From: Pseudomonas tructae
Lineage (GTDB): Bacteria; Pseudomonadota; Gammaproteobacteria; Pseudomonadales; Pseudomonadaceae
Direction: 5' to 3'
DNA: 64,000 nt
NCBI RefSeq assembly: GCF_004214895.1
Contig: NZ_CP035952.1
Span: 2,552,501 to 2,616,500, forward strand
Under the pieces are notes generated by a model, which searched no databases, had not been told where the DNA came from, and was given only the letters and a program-made list of their open reading frames with translations. Both the position numbers and the translations under genes were made by a program. Shown here piece after piece: positions 26,501 to 35,082 of this stretch (positions within the stretch are counted from its first letter, which is position 1; each line of letters opens with the position of its first letter).

Positions 26501-29500
26501 GTCGAGGAAGTCACCTTGACGTTCCAGTTGCCGCAAGCCGGCAGCTGGACACGCTTTAGCAAAACCGTGCGCTTCAGCAGCCTGGCCTCGCGGTACCGGC
26601 TGCAATCGAGCGACGACCCGCGCCCCTGGTTTTTACGGGTGAACCAGGTCCGTAATTTGGAAGATTCGCATGTGCGTATCCCCCATATGAAACTCTTCGA
26701 GGATCATCCTGAGGGTGTGCAGGGCGGCATCGGGATTCGGGCGCTGCAGGGGGACAGCAAGGGTATGCTGGTGCTGGTGGAGCCTTACCTGAAAATGGCG
26801 GCAGGGGACCAGGTGCAAATCTACTGCGGGGACAAGGTTACCCCGGTAACACCAACGGCGTATGTGGTTCGGCCTGAGGATGTCAATGAACTGCTGTTCA
26901 TCTATGTACCCAGTAACAGGGTGCCCAAGGACGTTCATGAGATCTGGTTCACGGTCAAAGCGCTCAGTAGCGACGAGCAATCCTCGGCAGCGCTCAAGGT
27001 AAAGATCAAGACGACCCTGCCGGGCGGCCCCAACCCCAACCCAGGCAGCCCCCACCATACGGGCCTGATGTTTCCGATCATGCCGCCGGGGCTGATTGAC
27101 TGGGATGTCGCTCAACCTGGGGTCATCGCCCATGTCTATCCCTGGATCTACATGGAGGTTGGCGATGCCCTGGTGCTCAGTTGGGGTGGGGTCAAGGTCG
27201 TGCATCGGGTTGTCGAAGGTGAGGTCGGCAAGATCATCCCTGTGCATGTGCCGTTCGAGGTGATCGAAGCGGCAGGCGACGCGGAAGAGCTGCTGGTGCT
27301 TTATTTGCTGGAGGATGAGGTGGGTAACGAGTCCGATGGCGCCTCGCTGCCCAGCTACGCCTTCGTCGAGATCAGCACCTTTCTGCTACCCAGGCCTGTG
27401 ATCGAGCCGTTGGACAGTGAAGGTTTCATTGATCTCGGCGATCTGGGCCCGATGGATCCGCTGCTGTTCACCGTCGCCGATTTCCCCAGCTTCATCCCGG
27501 GTGATGAGGTGGTGTTCCAGTGGCGTGGCTTCACCGACGGCGCAGTGGCCTTGCCGCCCCATGAATCGGAGCCTGTGCGGGTGCCGCAGATTCCACCGCC
27601 GCGGCGTATCGAGTACGCCTTGCCCAATGCCGTGGTGCAGGCCATTGCCGGTGGCCTGGCTTATGTCTCTTACCAAGTGATCCGCACGGGTTTCCCGAAG
27701 CCATTGCGTTCGCGAACCACAGCGATCGGGGTACGCGGGGTGGCCACACAGTTGCGCGAGCCGGATGTGGATGGCCGTGACGAGAACTATCTGCCTGACG
27801 ATCTGTCTCGGGCAGTGGTGCGAATCCCGGCGTGGCTGGGCATGATCGCTGGCCAGCAAGTGCGCGTGTTTTGGCAGGGTATCCGCGAGGACGGTAGGCC
27901 CTATACCTATGCCGAGCAACGACCGCTTAGCGGCAGTCAGGTCGGCAATGAGGTGATATTCGTGCTGGATGCCGAGCATATCCGGGCCCTGAAGGGTGGC
28001 AAGCTGGAGCTTTTCTACCAGGTGCACAACGCTTCGGGCGAGCCATGGGTGTCGGAAACCCTCGAGCTCTGGGTGGGCGAGCCGGCCCCCGAGCTGGTAA
28101 TGCCCGAGGTGGAAGAGGCCGAAGATGGTGCGCTGGACCCGGTCGGCCTGATCGTCGCCACCGCCGTGGCGCCGATCTACACCGGCATGGCACCCGGCCA
28201 GGACGTGCACCTGGAGTGGCTGAGCCCGATCGCCGCAGGCAATTTTTTCGACTATATCCCGGTGACCAGTGCCCAGGACTTGCCTTTCAGTGTGCCGGAG
28301 GAAGACATCCTGCCTAGCCTCAATCACCAGGTTCGGGTGCGCTACATCGTTCGGGAGCCGGGCGAACAGAGCCGCTACTCGGACTACCTGGAACTGTTCA
28401 TTGGCCGGGCCATCAGCAACCCACCGCAGCCGCGAATCGAGGAGGCCAAGGGGAATGTGCTGGACTTACAGTCATTCCCGGGGGATGCGACGGTGGTGGT
28501 GTCGCCGTGGAATGGGATTGGCGAGCAGCAGCGTTACTGGTTGCGTATAGACGGCACGGATGTTTCCGGTGAGCCCTTGAGCTTGGCCTTGGCGCAGGGC
28601 CAGGCGGTGACGCCAGGTGAAGTTGACCTGGGTGTGCTAGCACGTACGCGCCGCAATGATTTGCGTCGCTTCTCCGATAATAGCCAGATAGACGTGCACA
28701 TGGCGGTTGGGCTGCATCCGGATGCGCAAGAGCAAGAGGCAGTGGTTTTCCCTTCGCGTGGTTACCGAATCAAGCAAGCTTCGGTGACGTTGATTGAACC
28801 GCAGATTGAAGAGGCAATGGGGAATCAGCTGATCCTGGCATCGTTCTCAGGTGATGCAACCTTGACGGTCCAACCCTGGAATGAGATTGCCGAAGGGCAG
28901 GTGGTCTGGATCACCTTGCGCGGTACTCAAGGGGCGCGTAGCGCTTGGGAGTTGCCGCTTGTAGACGGTGAGGCAATCACCCAGGCCGAGACGGAACAGG
29001 GGTTAAGCAGGCCTATTCCCCGTTCGGCGCTCGAGATATTGGCCGATGGTTCACGGCTGAGCATCCAGTTGTGGGTCGACCTCAGTGGCACAGGGGATTT
29101 CGAGAATGCAGTCGAAGCACCCGAACGCGGCTATGAGGTGCGTACCTTGGCACCCGTTGCCCTGACAGTCTCGACCAGGGGGCTGAGCACGGCGGCTTTC
29201 CCGGGCGACTGGCGCCACCCCAGGGAGACCAGTGGCGTACTGGTCAAGGGGCTCGAGGGGCAGGAGGTGAGCTTGAGACTGAGTGGCAATGGGCGCTTTG
29301 CCGATGGCTCGACGCAAAAGACCGTAACGCTGGGCGAGCATGGTGAGGCTCACGAGATGGTGCGCTGTTCAAGCGAGAGCACCACGGTTACGGCATCGGT
29401 TGCAGGACACCCTGATGTGGCCGCTGGCTTGGCATTCGTCGAGACTTGGCTGTTTGACAAGAGCAACGGAGCCATGAGGGCGCGCGCTCAACTGGCGACA

Positions 29501-29764
29501 GGGGCAAAGGCCGATGGTCGAAGCGTGAATCGCATCTGTTATGACACTCACATCATTACCAACGCCAACTATGCGACGGTAACCGTCACCAACGGCGCAA
29601 GGATTGTCGGTTATCCCGGCGATACTGCGGTGATTTCTCTGGGCGATCGATTTTTCGATTTCCACGTTGATATCACTAACACCCGCCCCGGTAATGTGAG
29701 GGTATCGTTCCGGCTTGACCAGCATCCGTGGGCCGAGTTCTCCAAGACCATGACATTTACCTGA
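23504..29764 (+). CDS. Giant multi-module Ig-like repeat protein, function unknown
   Basis: A 2086-residue protein in one frame. It consists of roughly 100-residue beta-rich modules, several containing the pattern GDxVxLSWGG or V(G)DxVxLxWxG. No signal peptide, lipobox or membrane anchor is seen (it starts MTDLQADTPLATAQDLPPL). The two halves are related: GDVVRLSWGG near 177 matches GDALVLSWGG near 1221; DGYIDLAQLG near 262 matches EGFIDLGDLG near 1306; ARFADGSQ matches GRFADGST; NGRSANRVCFD near 938 matches DGRSVNRICYD near 1996. A module at 708 is present twice in the second half (near 1642 and 1763). The FADGS blocks resemble Big_1-type bacterial Ig domains. It may be a surface or structural protein, but the export route is not evident. 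Confidence 0.6.
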   Translation: MTDLQADTPLATAQDLPPLTVLRLATPVAGFDGGINLDVVESNLRGVLTTIPAFAALRSGDLVQVMLESESEPLNSEFKVTDKDLNRPLSLYVPAERLLPGERALYYQVMRSGLIYARSRPLRVLVKLDRPGGEDTDPAPGHQGLVAAEVGANPVTAEHLRDGVRVRVFHYENKAVGDVVRLSWGGVMRTHTVTPEDLNTPLELQVSGADILEAGDSPNLVVTWEVHDKVYNTSMAWAPHVSVVVDTGQARLPAVTLPQVGPDGYIDLAQLGDDDLFIEVQAQAPNFAIGDKVSLRFVGYIDSGLPTEVRLEQTVDGPLPQTLAFRIANDRVWALASGLAAIDYSVVTGNERRSQRLTVGFTGQPLPLEAPSVSQAPDGLLAYDVTRATVMVPNYLGRTAGHEITLVWLGSMADSKPTLHETTRIVTAGQAAGTAPIPINVTSEHIRLLESGSLLLYYRVRMANSRSTGWRQSAVLELQVSSAGLLPAPIVEDAATGLDPYDYPEGVQVSVSFPGMRVGDEVTLAWKGAAEGGDYTQRQTVAQANQPLPFEVPQAIAQVNLGHSVTVDYQVVLAGTTRPLPSHSLELELRSRTPQLLEPALVGAVDGHYDPLLGVEVAQVRIRYDGMRASDRIQVVWEGTPGLGTPTLMEVDGSVSGTVIVNVPSSAVGANIPGSVMLRYQVLRNELEAVPSPPTTVQVLKPALGALPRPAIEQAWDEQLDLDSFDGDALVTLRRWPFIALGQQLWLEARSGGQVLALLEAHPVDAGMVGFGLTVALPRSFLTNLADDSELTLQVRVDLRGQANPGQAVDFPLASYRVRQGQLHILVSDGGLAGSALPADWALEQLTCAVTLVGRANATGRVTVNGSARFADGSQAADVQLDEQGEQVLWLSDPYAETVLVSGQLDGSVSRHVPVRFSDVFPYDEQHEAGQGVRARATNGALANGRSANRVCFDSLGLTEAAYVQVELSGSARILGHVGQVVSVPLIAGDCVFDVIDSEVEEVTLTFQLPQAGSWTRFSKTVRFSSLASRYRLQSSDDPRPWFLRVNQVRNLEDSHVRIPHMKLFEDHPEGVQGGIGIRALQGDSKGMLVLVEPYLKMAAGDQVQIYCGDKVTPVTPTAYVVRPEDVNELLFIYVPSNRVPKDVHEIWFTVKALSSDEQSSAALKVKIKTTLPGGPNPNPGSPHHTGLMFPIMPPGLIDWDVAQPGVIAHVYPWIYMEVGDALVLSWGGVKVVHRVVEGEVGKIIPVHVPFEVIEAAGDAEELLVLYLLEDEVGNESDGASLPSYAFVEISTFLLPRPVIEPLDSEGFIDLGDLGPMDPLLFTVADFPSFIPGDEVVFQWRGFTDGAVALPPHESEPVRVPQIPPPRRIEYALPNAVVQAIAGGLAYVSYQVIRTGFPKPLRSRTTAIGVRGVATQLREPDVDGRDENYLPDDLSRAVVRIPAWLGMIAGQQVRVFWQGIREDGRPYTYAEQRPLSGSQVGNEVIFVLDAEHIRALKGGKLELFYQVHNASGEPWVSETLELWVGEPAPELVMPEVEEAEDGALDPVGLIVATAVAPIYTGMAPGQDVHLEWLSPIAAGNFFDYIPVTSAQDLPFSVPEEDILPSLNHQVRVRYIVREPGEQSRYSDYLELFIGRAISNPPQPRIEEAKGNVLDLQSFPGDATVVVSPWNGIGEQQRYWLRIDGTDVSGEPLSLALAQGQAVTPGEVDLGVLARTRRNDLRRFSDNSQIDVHMAVGLHPDAQEQEAVVFPSRGYRIKQASVTLIEPQIEEAMGNQLILASFSGDATLTVQPWNEIAEGQVVWITLRGTQGARSAWELPLVDGEAITQAETEQGLSRPIPRSALEILADGSRLSIQLWVDLSGTGDFENAVEAPERGYEVRTLAPVALTVSTRGLSTAAFPGDWRHPRETSGVLVKGLEGQEVSLRLSGNGRFADGSTQKTVTLGEHGEAHEMVRCSSESTTVTASVAGHPDVAAGLAFVETWLFDKSNGAMRARAQLATGAKADGRSVNRICYDTHIITNANYATVTVTNGARIVGYPGDTAVISLGDRFFDFHVDITNTRPGNVRVSFRLDQHPWAEFSKTMTFT

Positions 29765-29830
29765 CCTGGCCGAGGGCAACCGTGCAGTGGCGCTGCGCGG
29801 TTGCTGGGTGTTTGTGTTTAACAGAATGCT

Positions 29831-29921
29831 ATCGCGGGGCAAGCCCGCTCCCACCCAATTGCTGCATGCTGCGAATTCAGTGGTAGACAGCGGTCATGTG
29901 GGAGCGGCCTTGTGCCGCGAT
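29831..29921. repeat. REP pair
   Basis: A REP unit ATCGCGGGGCAAGCCCGCTC (29831-29850) followed by an inverted, degenerate unit GTGGGAGCGGCCTTGTGCCG (29898-29917). It separates the giant repeat gene from the convergent lipoprotein operon. Confidence 0.7.
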
Positions 29922-29933
29922 GGGCTGTGGTGA

Positions 29934-30998
29934 TCAGTAGCCAGTCATCTCCAGATACCCCATGCCGCTCACACTCCCACTAAAGCGCACTGGCCCTTCC
30001 CAGTAGGGGAAGCGCGTTTGCATCCAGGCCTTGGGCTCCAAAGCATCCACCTGCACATCCACGCCATGCTCCGGCACCTGCACCCGCCAGCGGGTAGGCA
30101 CCTTGCGGCCGTTGTCCTGTTTGCTCCAGGCCAGTTCCTGCAGCTGGATCTGCTCGCCCTGCAGCGCCTGCGCAGTGCCGTCGGCACTGATCCAGGTACC
30201 GGCACGGTAGGGCGCGCCTTGCTGCTCGCGCACGCGAAACAGCATCAGCTTGGCGCTGCTGTCCAGGTGCAGGGAGAACCAGTCCCAACCCGATTGCCCA
30301 GGCGCCAGGGGCTGGCTGCTCCATTCACGGTCGAGCCAGGCAACGCCGGTAACCTCAAGGCGCTGGCCGTCGCGTTCGACCTCGCCACTGACCTGGTAGA
30401 ACGGCTGGCTGTAATAGTACGACGCTTGACCCTTGCCGGATTTTTCGCTGTAGCCCTGGGCGCCATGCAATACCAGTGGGCCGCTGCTGAGCAGGTTGAG
30501 GCTGTAGCTGAAACCCTTGCCATTGGCGCTCATGTGCAGGCGCCCGATGTCGTCGCTGCCCTGCAATGACCAATCGTTGATCCAGGCGCGAAATGGCCGG
30601 GCCTCGACGCCTGCCTGGCCGATGCCGCCGCGGGCCAGGGTTTCACTGGACTGATGGCCGCCGGGGCCGGTCAGCGCGGCATGCCCCAGCCACAGATTGG
30701 GGCTGTTCCAGCCGGTTGTTTCCGCGCCTGGGCGCAGGGCCGAGCGGAACAGGGTCCACTGTGCGCCCCAGTCACGGCCCTGGCGATCGGTAAGGTTGGC
30801 GGTGACGTACCACCATTCGATGCGAAAGCCGTTGTGGGCAGCGTGGTCGAGGGGAAAGACCAGCGGCTGGTTACGCGTCACCTGCTTGAAGGCTGCTGCG
30901 TCCTGAGCCAAACCGGCAAAGCTTTTGGGCGCTGGCGCAGGCTGATCGCAAGCGCTCAGCAGTAATGAACCGATCAACAGGCAGAGGCTAGGCTTCAT
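29934..30998 (-). CDS. Lipocalin-like / AttH (CrtC-type) lipoprotein
   Basis: A 354-residue lipoprotein with signal MKPSLCLLIGSLLLSAC (lipobox LSAC, C17) and a lipocalin-like domain of the AttH/hydroxyneurosporene synthase group. Characteristic blocks are FRIEWWYVTANLTDRQGRDWGAQWTLFR and VTGVAWLDREWSSQPLAPGQSGWDWFSL. The ATG at 30998 follows GAGG within the end of the permease gene (11-bp overlap), so translation is coupled. With the permease and ATPase it forms an Att-like operon. Proteins of this kind are thought to handle lipids, but the substrate is not established. Confidence 0.78.
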   Translation of the reverse strand: MKPSLCLLIGSLLLSACDQPAPAPKSFAGLAQDAAAFKQVTRNQPLVFPLDHAAHNGFRIEWWYVTANLTDRQGRDWGAQWTLFRSALRPGAETTGWNSPNLWLGHAALTGPGGHQSSETLARGGIGQAGVEARPFRAWINDWSLQGSDDIGRLHMSANGKGFSYSLNLLSSGPLVLHGAQGYSEKSGKGQASYYYSQPFYQVSGEVERDGQRLEVTGVAWLDREWSSQPLAPGQSGWDWFSLHLDSSAKLMLFRVREQQGAPYRAGTWISADGTAQALQGEQIQLQELAWSKQDNGRKVPTRWRVQVPEHGVDVQVDALEPKAWMQTRFPYWEGPVRFSGSVSGMGYLEMTGY

Positions 30999-33438
30999 CG
31001 GCAAACTGCCTCAACAACTCGCTGGGCTGGCGTCGCGCCAGTTGCCATAACGGCCAGGCACTGGCCAGCAGGCTGGTCAACAGGCCGAGCGCGGCCAGGT
31101 GCAGCAACTGTACGGGAAACACGTGCAGCGGCAGGCGCCAGCCAAAGGCCTGGACGTTGACCACCGCCACCAGGCACCAGGCCAGCAACAGTCCCAGGGG
31201 CACCGCCAGCAGCACGGTCAGGCTGCTGAGCAGCAGGGTTTGCCCCAGCGACAACCACGCCAACTGACGGCGCCGTACGCCGAGGGCCCACAGCGGCGCC
31301 AACTGGCCCAGGCGGCTCTGGCTCAGGGTCAGCAGGCTGATGAACAAGGCGATGCCCGCTACCCCCAGGGTCAGGCTGTTGAGCGCCGTGGTGGCGGCAA
31401 AGGTGCGGCTGAAGATTTCCGTGGACCAGCGCTTCAAGGTGGCCTGCTCGACCACGCGGCTGTCGTCCAGAGCGAAGCGTTGCTGCAGTTCGGCCTTGAG
31501 CGGGGCGATGCGCTCGGGGGCAAGGTTCAGGCTCAGGGCGCTCAATGTCGCCTGGGGCAGGTGAGCGCGCAGCCAGCCGGCATTGACCAGCAGGTGGCCC
31601 TTGGGGTTGCCATAGTCGGCGTAGATCCCGACGACGGTCAGGGTGTCGCTTGCGAGCTCAAGGCTGTCGCCCAGGCGCAGGCCCAATCGTCGGGCCAACT
31701 GCTCACTGAGCATGACGCCCCGGGCGCTCGCCAGTTGCGCCCAGGCCTGCGGGCTTTGCTCAAGCAGTGGCCAACGGGTGGGGTAGGCGGGGTGGTCGAT
31801 GATGCCCTGAACCTGCACCGGCCACTGCTGCAAGCGAATTTCCGCACGCCAGCTGGGCAGCACGGTGACGGCCGCTTGTTGGGCGAGCCAGGCGTTGATC
31901 TGCAAGGCCTGGGGGGTGTCTTGCGGCGTGAGGTAGAGATCGGCGGACAGGCGCTGATCGAGCCAGCCGGTAAAGGTCTTGCGAAAGCCCTCGGTCATGC
32001 TGCCCACACCGACACTGGCAGCCAAGGCCAACAGCAGTGCCATCAACGCCAGGCTCAGCGCGGGGAGTTGCTGGCGGCTGTCGGCAATGAACCATTGCGC
32101 CAGCGCGCCGCGACAGCCGTGGGCCAGCCACGCCAATGCGCCGTCGAGCAGGGCGGGCAGCAGCAGTGCTGCCGCCAACAACAGCGTCGCGAGCAGGATC
32201 AAGGCGCTGATCAAGTTGTTGCCCCATTGCCAGCAACCTAGCGCGACCAACAGCAACAGCCCTGCAGCCATAGCCTGGCGGCGCAGCCAGGGGCCTTGGG
32301 CCATGCGCCAGGCTTGCGCTTGGGCCAGGGCCAGCAACGGCAGGCGTGCGGCGCGCAGCACACTGCTGGCGCCAGCGAGCAAGGCGCCTAGAATGCTCAC
32401 CAGCACGCCGGTCAGCCACCACCCGGCCGGCAGGCTCAGTTGCCCGGCAACCTGGGCGCCATACAGGCCGCGCACACTGGCGGCGACGTCGGGCAACAGC
32501 GCGGCAGCCAGCCCATAGCCGCTGGCCACCCCGGCCAGGCCGCCGAGCACGGCGAACACCCCCAGTTCCAGCGTCAGGCTGAGCAGTACCGTGTGCAAGC
32601 TGATACCGCAGGCCCGCAGGTTGCGGATCAGGCCACGGCGCTGTTCGAGGGCCAGGCCGATGGCGGCGTGGGCAATGAACAGCCCGACAACGAAGGCCAG
32701 CAGGCCCAGGGCCGTGAGGTTGAGGTGAAAGCTGTCAGTCAGCCGCTGCAGATCGCCGTCATCGCTGGGCGCTTGCAGGGTCAGGCGCTGGGCGAGATCT
32801 GCCGGCAAGGGTCTGGGCTCACCGGCCAGCAGTAGCCGTGATAATTGCCCCGGCGCCTGCAGCAAGGTCTGCGCATGGCCGATGTCCAGCACAATCACCC
32901 CGGGCGCCAACTGCGGCTGCACAACGAACGGCGGCAGCCGCTGACCGTCGCTGCTGGTGGCTTGCTCACTGTTGCTCAAGCCCAGTTGCTGCAAAGTATC
33001 TGGGCCAATCCAGGCTTGCCCGGGAGTGCTGATGAACGCCTGCAGATCGAAGGAAGGGATGGCAATGCCGGCAACGGCGGCAGTGCTGGGCAGGCTCAGC
33101 GGTTCGATGCCGATCAGGCGCACCGTCAGCGGATGCTCCCCGCCAATCCGCAAGCGGCCTTCGAGCAGCGGTGAGACCTGCCAGCCGAGCCTGCGCAGTT
33201 GCAGGTACAGCGCTTGCTCGAAGCGCCCGCCATCACGCGCCAGCAGTTGCGCTTGCCCGGGGCCGGTCAGCACTGCAGCGGCGCGCGCATAGTCGGCGCG
33301 GGCCTGGCTGTTAAGCGCTTGCACTCCGGTCCACAGCGCGGTGGCCAGCCACAGGCCGGTGAAGATGCTGAAAAACTGCAAGCGATGACGCCGCCAGTGA
33401 CTCAGCAGCGCCTGCAGGGCAATCAGCAGCGGTTTCAT
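30988..33438 (-). CDS. ABC transporter permease, double FtsX/MacB-type
   Basis: An 816-residue inner membrane permease. The ATG at 33438 (MKPLLIALQALLSHWRRHRLQF) shares its A with the ATPase stop (TGATG), and the frame extension to 33480 is discarded. A first membrane segment is followed by a periplasmic domain and FtsX-type membrane bundles. The second FtsX domain at the C-terminus begins LTLGVAGIALFISLLTLSQSRLGQLAPLWALGVRRRQLAW. In the Att system two permease genes do this job; here they appear fused. FtsX/MacB-type exporters mostly move lipoproteins or other envelope substrates outward rather than import. Confidence 0.85.
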   Translation of the reverse strand: MKPLLIALQALLSHWRRHRLQFFSIFTGLWLATALWTGVQALNSQARADYARAAAVLTGPGQAQLLARDGGRFEQALYLQLRRLGWQVSPLLEGRLRIGGEHPLTVRLIGIEPLSLPSTAAVAGIAIPSFDLQAFISTPGQAWIGPDTLQQLGLSNSEQATSSDGQRLPPFVVQPQLAPGVIVLDIGHAQTLLQAPGQLSRLLLAGEPRPLPADLAQRLTLQAPSDDGDLQRLTDSFHLNLTALGLLAFVVGLFIAHAAIGLALEQRRGLIRNLRACGISLHTVLLSLTLELGVFAVLGGLAGVASGYGLAAALLPDVAASVRGLYGAQVAGQLSLPAGWWLTGVLVSILGALLAGASSVLRAARLPLLALAQAQAWRMAQGPWLRRQAMAAGLLLLVALGCWQWGNNLISALILLATLLLAAALLLPALLDGALAWLAHGCRGALAQWFIADSRQQLPALSLALMALLLALAASVGVGSMTEGFRKTFTGWLDQRLSADLYLTPQDTPQALQINAWLAQQAAVTVLPSWRAEIRLQQWPVQVQGIIDHPAYPTRWPLLEQSPQAWAQLASARGVMLSEQLARRLGLRLGDSLELASDTLTVVGIYADYGNPKGHLLVNAGWLRAHLPQATLSALSLNLAPERIAPLKAELQQRFALDDSRVVEQATLKRWSTEIFSRTFAATTALNSLTLGVAGIALFISLLTLSQSRLGQLAPLWALGVRRRQLAWLSLGQTLLLSSLTVLLAVPLGLLLAWCLVAVVNVQAFGWRLPLHVFPVQLLHLAALGLLTSLLASAWPLWQLARRQPSELLRQFADEA

Positions 33439-34103
33439 CAGTTGGCCTCGGCGTGCACACGCCCGGCGTGCAGGACGCAACGCCGCTCAAGGCGCGCGGC
33501 CAGGCGCGGGCTGTGCGTCACCATCAGCAGGCTGCTGCCGGCCTCGTTGACCAGCTGCAGCATCAGCGCCAGTACTTCATCGCTGCTGGCCTCATCAAGG
33601 CTGCCGGTGGGCTCATCGGCGAGCACCAGCGCCGGGCGGGCGGCCAGCGCTCGGCCAATGGCCAACCGCTGCTGCTGGCCGCCGGACAATTGCTCCGGGT
33701 AGCGTTGCAGCAAGCTGTCCAGGCCAAGGCGGGTGCTCAGCCAGCCCAGCCACTGGCGGTCAAGCCGTCCGGCCAGCCGGGCCTGAAAGCTCAGGTTGGC
33801 GGCCACATCGAGGCTGCTGATCAGGTTGTACTGCTGGAACACCAAGCCGATGCTTTCCCGGCGCCAGCGCGCCAAGGCTGATTCGAGGCGACCGTCGAGG
33901 GGTTGGTTATCGATCAGGATGCGCCCGCTGTCGGCGCGGTCGAGCCCGGCGATCAGGTGCAGCAGGGTGCTCTTGCCACTGCCCGATTCGCCCATCAGCG
34001 CAAGGCTGGCGCCCCGGGCCAGTTGCAAGTCGACACCCTGCAGCACCGCCAGTTTGCCCTGGGCGGTGCTGTAGGACTTGTGCAGGTGTTCGATGACCAG
34101 CAT
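33438..34103 (-). CDS. ABC transporter ATP-binding protein, LolD/MacB-like
   Basis: A 221-residue ATPase. It has Walker A GESGSGKST at about 38-46, the Q-loop in SIGLVFQQYNLI, signature LSGGQQQRLAIGRAL, Walker B ALVLADEPTGSLD and the H-loop VTHSP. The ADEPTGSLD form is typical of LolD/MacB/FtsE-type exporters. It pairs with the downstream FtsX-type permease (one shared base) and the AttH-like lipoprotein, forming a three-gene operon. Confidence 0.88.
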   Translation of the reverse strand: MLVIEHLHKSYSTAQGKLAVLQGVDLQLARGASLALMGESGSGKSTLLHLIAGLDRADSGRILIDNQPLDGRLESALARWRRESIGLVFQQYNLISSLDVAANLSFQARLAGRLDRQWLGWLSTRLGLDSLLQRYPEQLSGGQQQRLAIGRALAARPALVLADEPTGSLDEASSDEVLALMLQLVNEAGSSLLMVTHSPRLAARLERRCVLHAGRVHAEAN

Positions 34104-34115
34104 TGCACGGCGGCG

Positions 34116-34334
34116 CTATGGCGTGTTTGCCGCCGCCAGAAAGTGCGCCACCAGCGCATTGGCGTGGCCATGGCCCAGGCCATGCTCGGCCTTGAGCCAG
34201 GCCACCAGTTCCATATGCTTCTTGCCACTGAGGGTGCCGAGCAGGCCCAGCCAGTGGCTGATGGGTTGGCCGTACTTTTGCTCGATCGAGGGAAAGTACG
34301 AGGCCGGTCCTTTTACTTTTGGCGCATCGCTCAT
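34116..34334 (-). CDS. DUF4287 domain-containing small protein
   Basis: A 72-residue protein matching the DUF4287 pattern: KGPASYFPSIEQKYGQPISHWLGLL followed by KHMELVAWLKAEHGLGHGHANALVAHFL. The ATG at 34334 is preferred over 34343, because AGGA then lies 8 bases upstream. The function is unknown. It sits 12 bp ahead of the ABC ATPase gene and 17 bp after the methyltransferase gene, so all may be one transcript. Confidence 0.75.
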   Translation of the reverse strand: MSDAPKVKGPASYFPSIEQKYGQPISHWLGLLGTLSGKKHMELVAWLKAEHGLGHGHANALVAHFLAAANTP

Positions 34335-34351
34335 GCTGTACATCCTGTCTT

Positions 34352-35026
34352 TTAGGGTGAGTAGGGTTGCGCGATCAGCAACAACGACTGCGGCAGCGCG
34401 CTTTGCGGGTGCTGCGGTTCTTGCAGGCTCAGCAGTTTATAGCCCGCCATGTCCAGGGCAGTGATCCAACTGGACAAGGTGCGCATGTACCACGGCATCG
34501 GCTGCCACTGGCCTTTGAATCCGGCGAAGGTTTCTTCGCGCCAGCCATCCTGGTAATCGCCGGCGCTTGCCGTCCAGGGGTGCAGTGTCTGGATCACCAG
34601 GGCGCCGCCAGGGGCGAGCAGGGTGTTCATGGCGCAGAGCAGGGGGATGATGTCCTGGTGCAGCAGGGCGAAGTTGGCGCAGATCAGGTCGTAGTCGTGG
34701 CCCACATCCACTGTGGCTTGAGTCAATGCCTGGTAATCGGCCAGGTAGACGGTCGCCGAGCCTGCGCTGCGCGCAGCCTCGACCAGGGTCGGGTCGCCAT
34801 CCACCCCGACGGCATCGATGCCCCGCTCAGCCAGCGCCCGCAGCAACCAGCCCTCGCCGCAGCCCAGGTCCAGCACACGCCCAGGCTGACGGCCCAGCAC
34901 CGCGAGCAGGATGGCCTGGTCGGTAACCTGCTGGCGGCTGTCGATGGCACCGCTGCGCACGGCCTTGATCCAGGCGTGGGCGTTGTGCTGCCAGCTTTGC
35001 AAAAGCCTGGTGTCCGGGGGGCACAT
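34352..35026 (-). CDS. Class I SAM-dependent methyltransferase
   Basis: A 224-residue methyltransferase. Motif I is GRVLDLGCGEGWLLRALAERGIDAVGVDGD, and the acidic residue ending strand 2 is visible. Motif post-I (YDLICANFALLHQD) and GGALVIQTLHPW follow. The ATG at 35026 (MCPPDTRLLQSWQHNAHAWI) with GGAT upstream is chosen. The frame continues to 35104 inside the usher gene, but that extension has no family support. The acceptor substrate is unknown. It follows the usher gene by about 56 bp on the same strand. Confidence 0.8.
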   Translation of the reverse strand: MCPPDTRLLQSWQHNAHAWIKAVRSGAIDSRQQVTDQAILLAVLGRQPGRVLDLGCGEGWLLRALAERGIDAVGVDGDPTLVEAARSAGSATVYLADYQALTQATVDVGHDYDLICANFALLHQDIIPLLCAMNTLLAPGGALVIQTLHPWTASAGDYQDGWREETFAGFKGQWQPMPWYMRTLSSWITALDMAGYKLLSLQEPQHPQSALPQSLLLIAQPYSP

Positions 35027-35082
35027 GTCGATATCCGCAACCGTCGATGGGGTGAAGGATAGAACAGTTCCTGTTCCCGCGA

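Noticed and set aside
23504..29764. Giant repeat protein considered as an RTX or two-partner secretion exoprotein
   Set aside because: No GGxGxD nonapeptides, TPS domain or N-terminal signal are seen, so that label cannot be supported.
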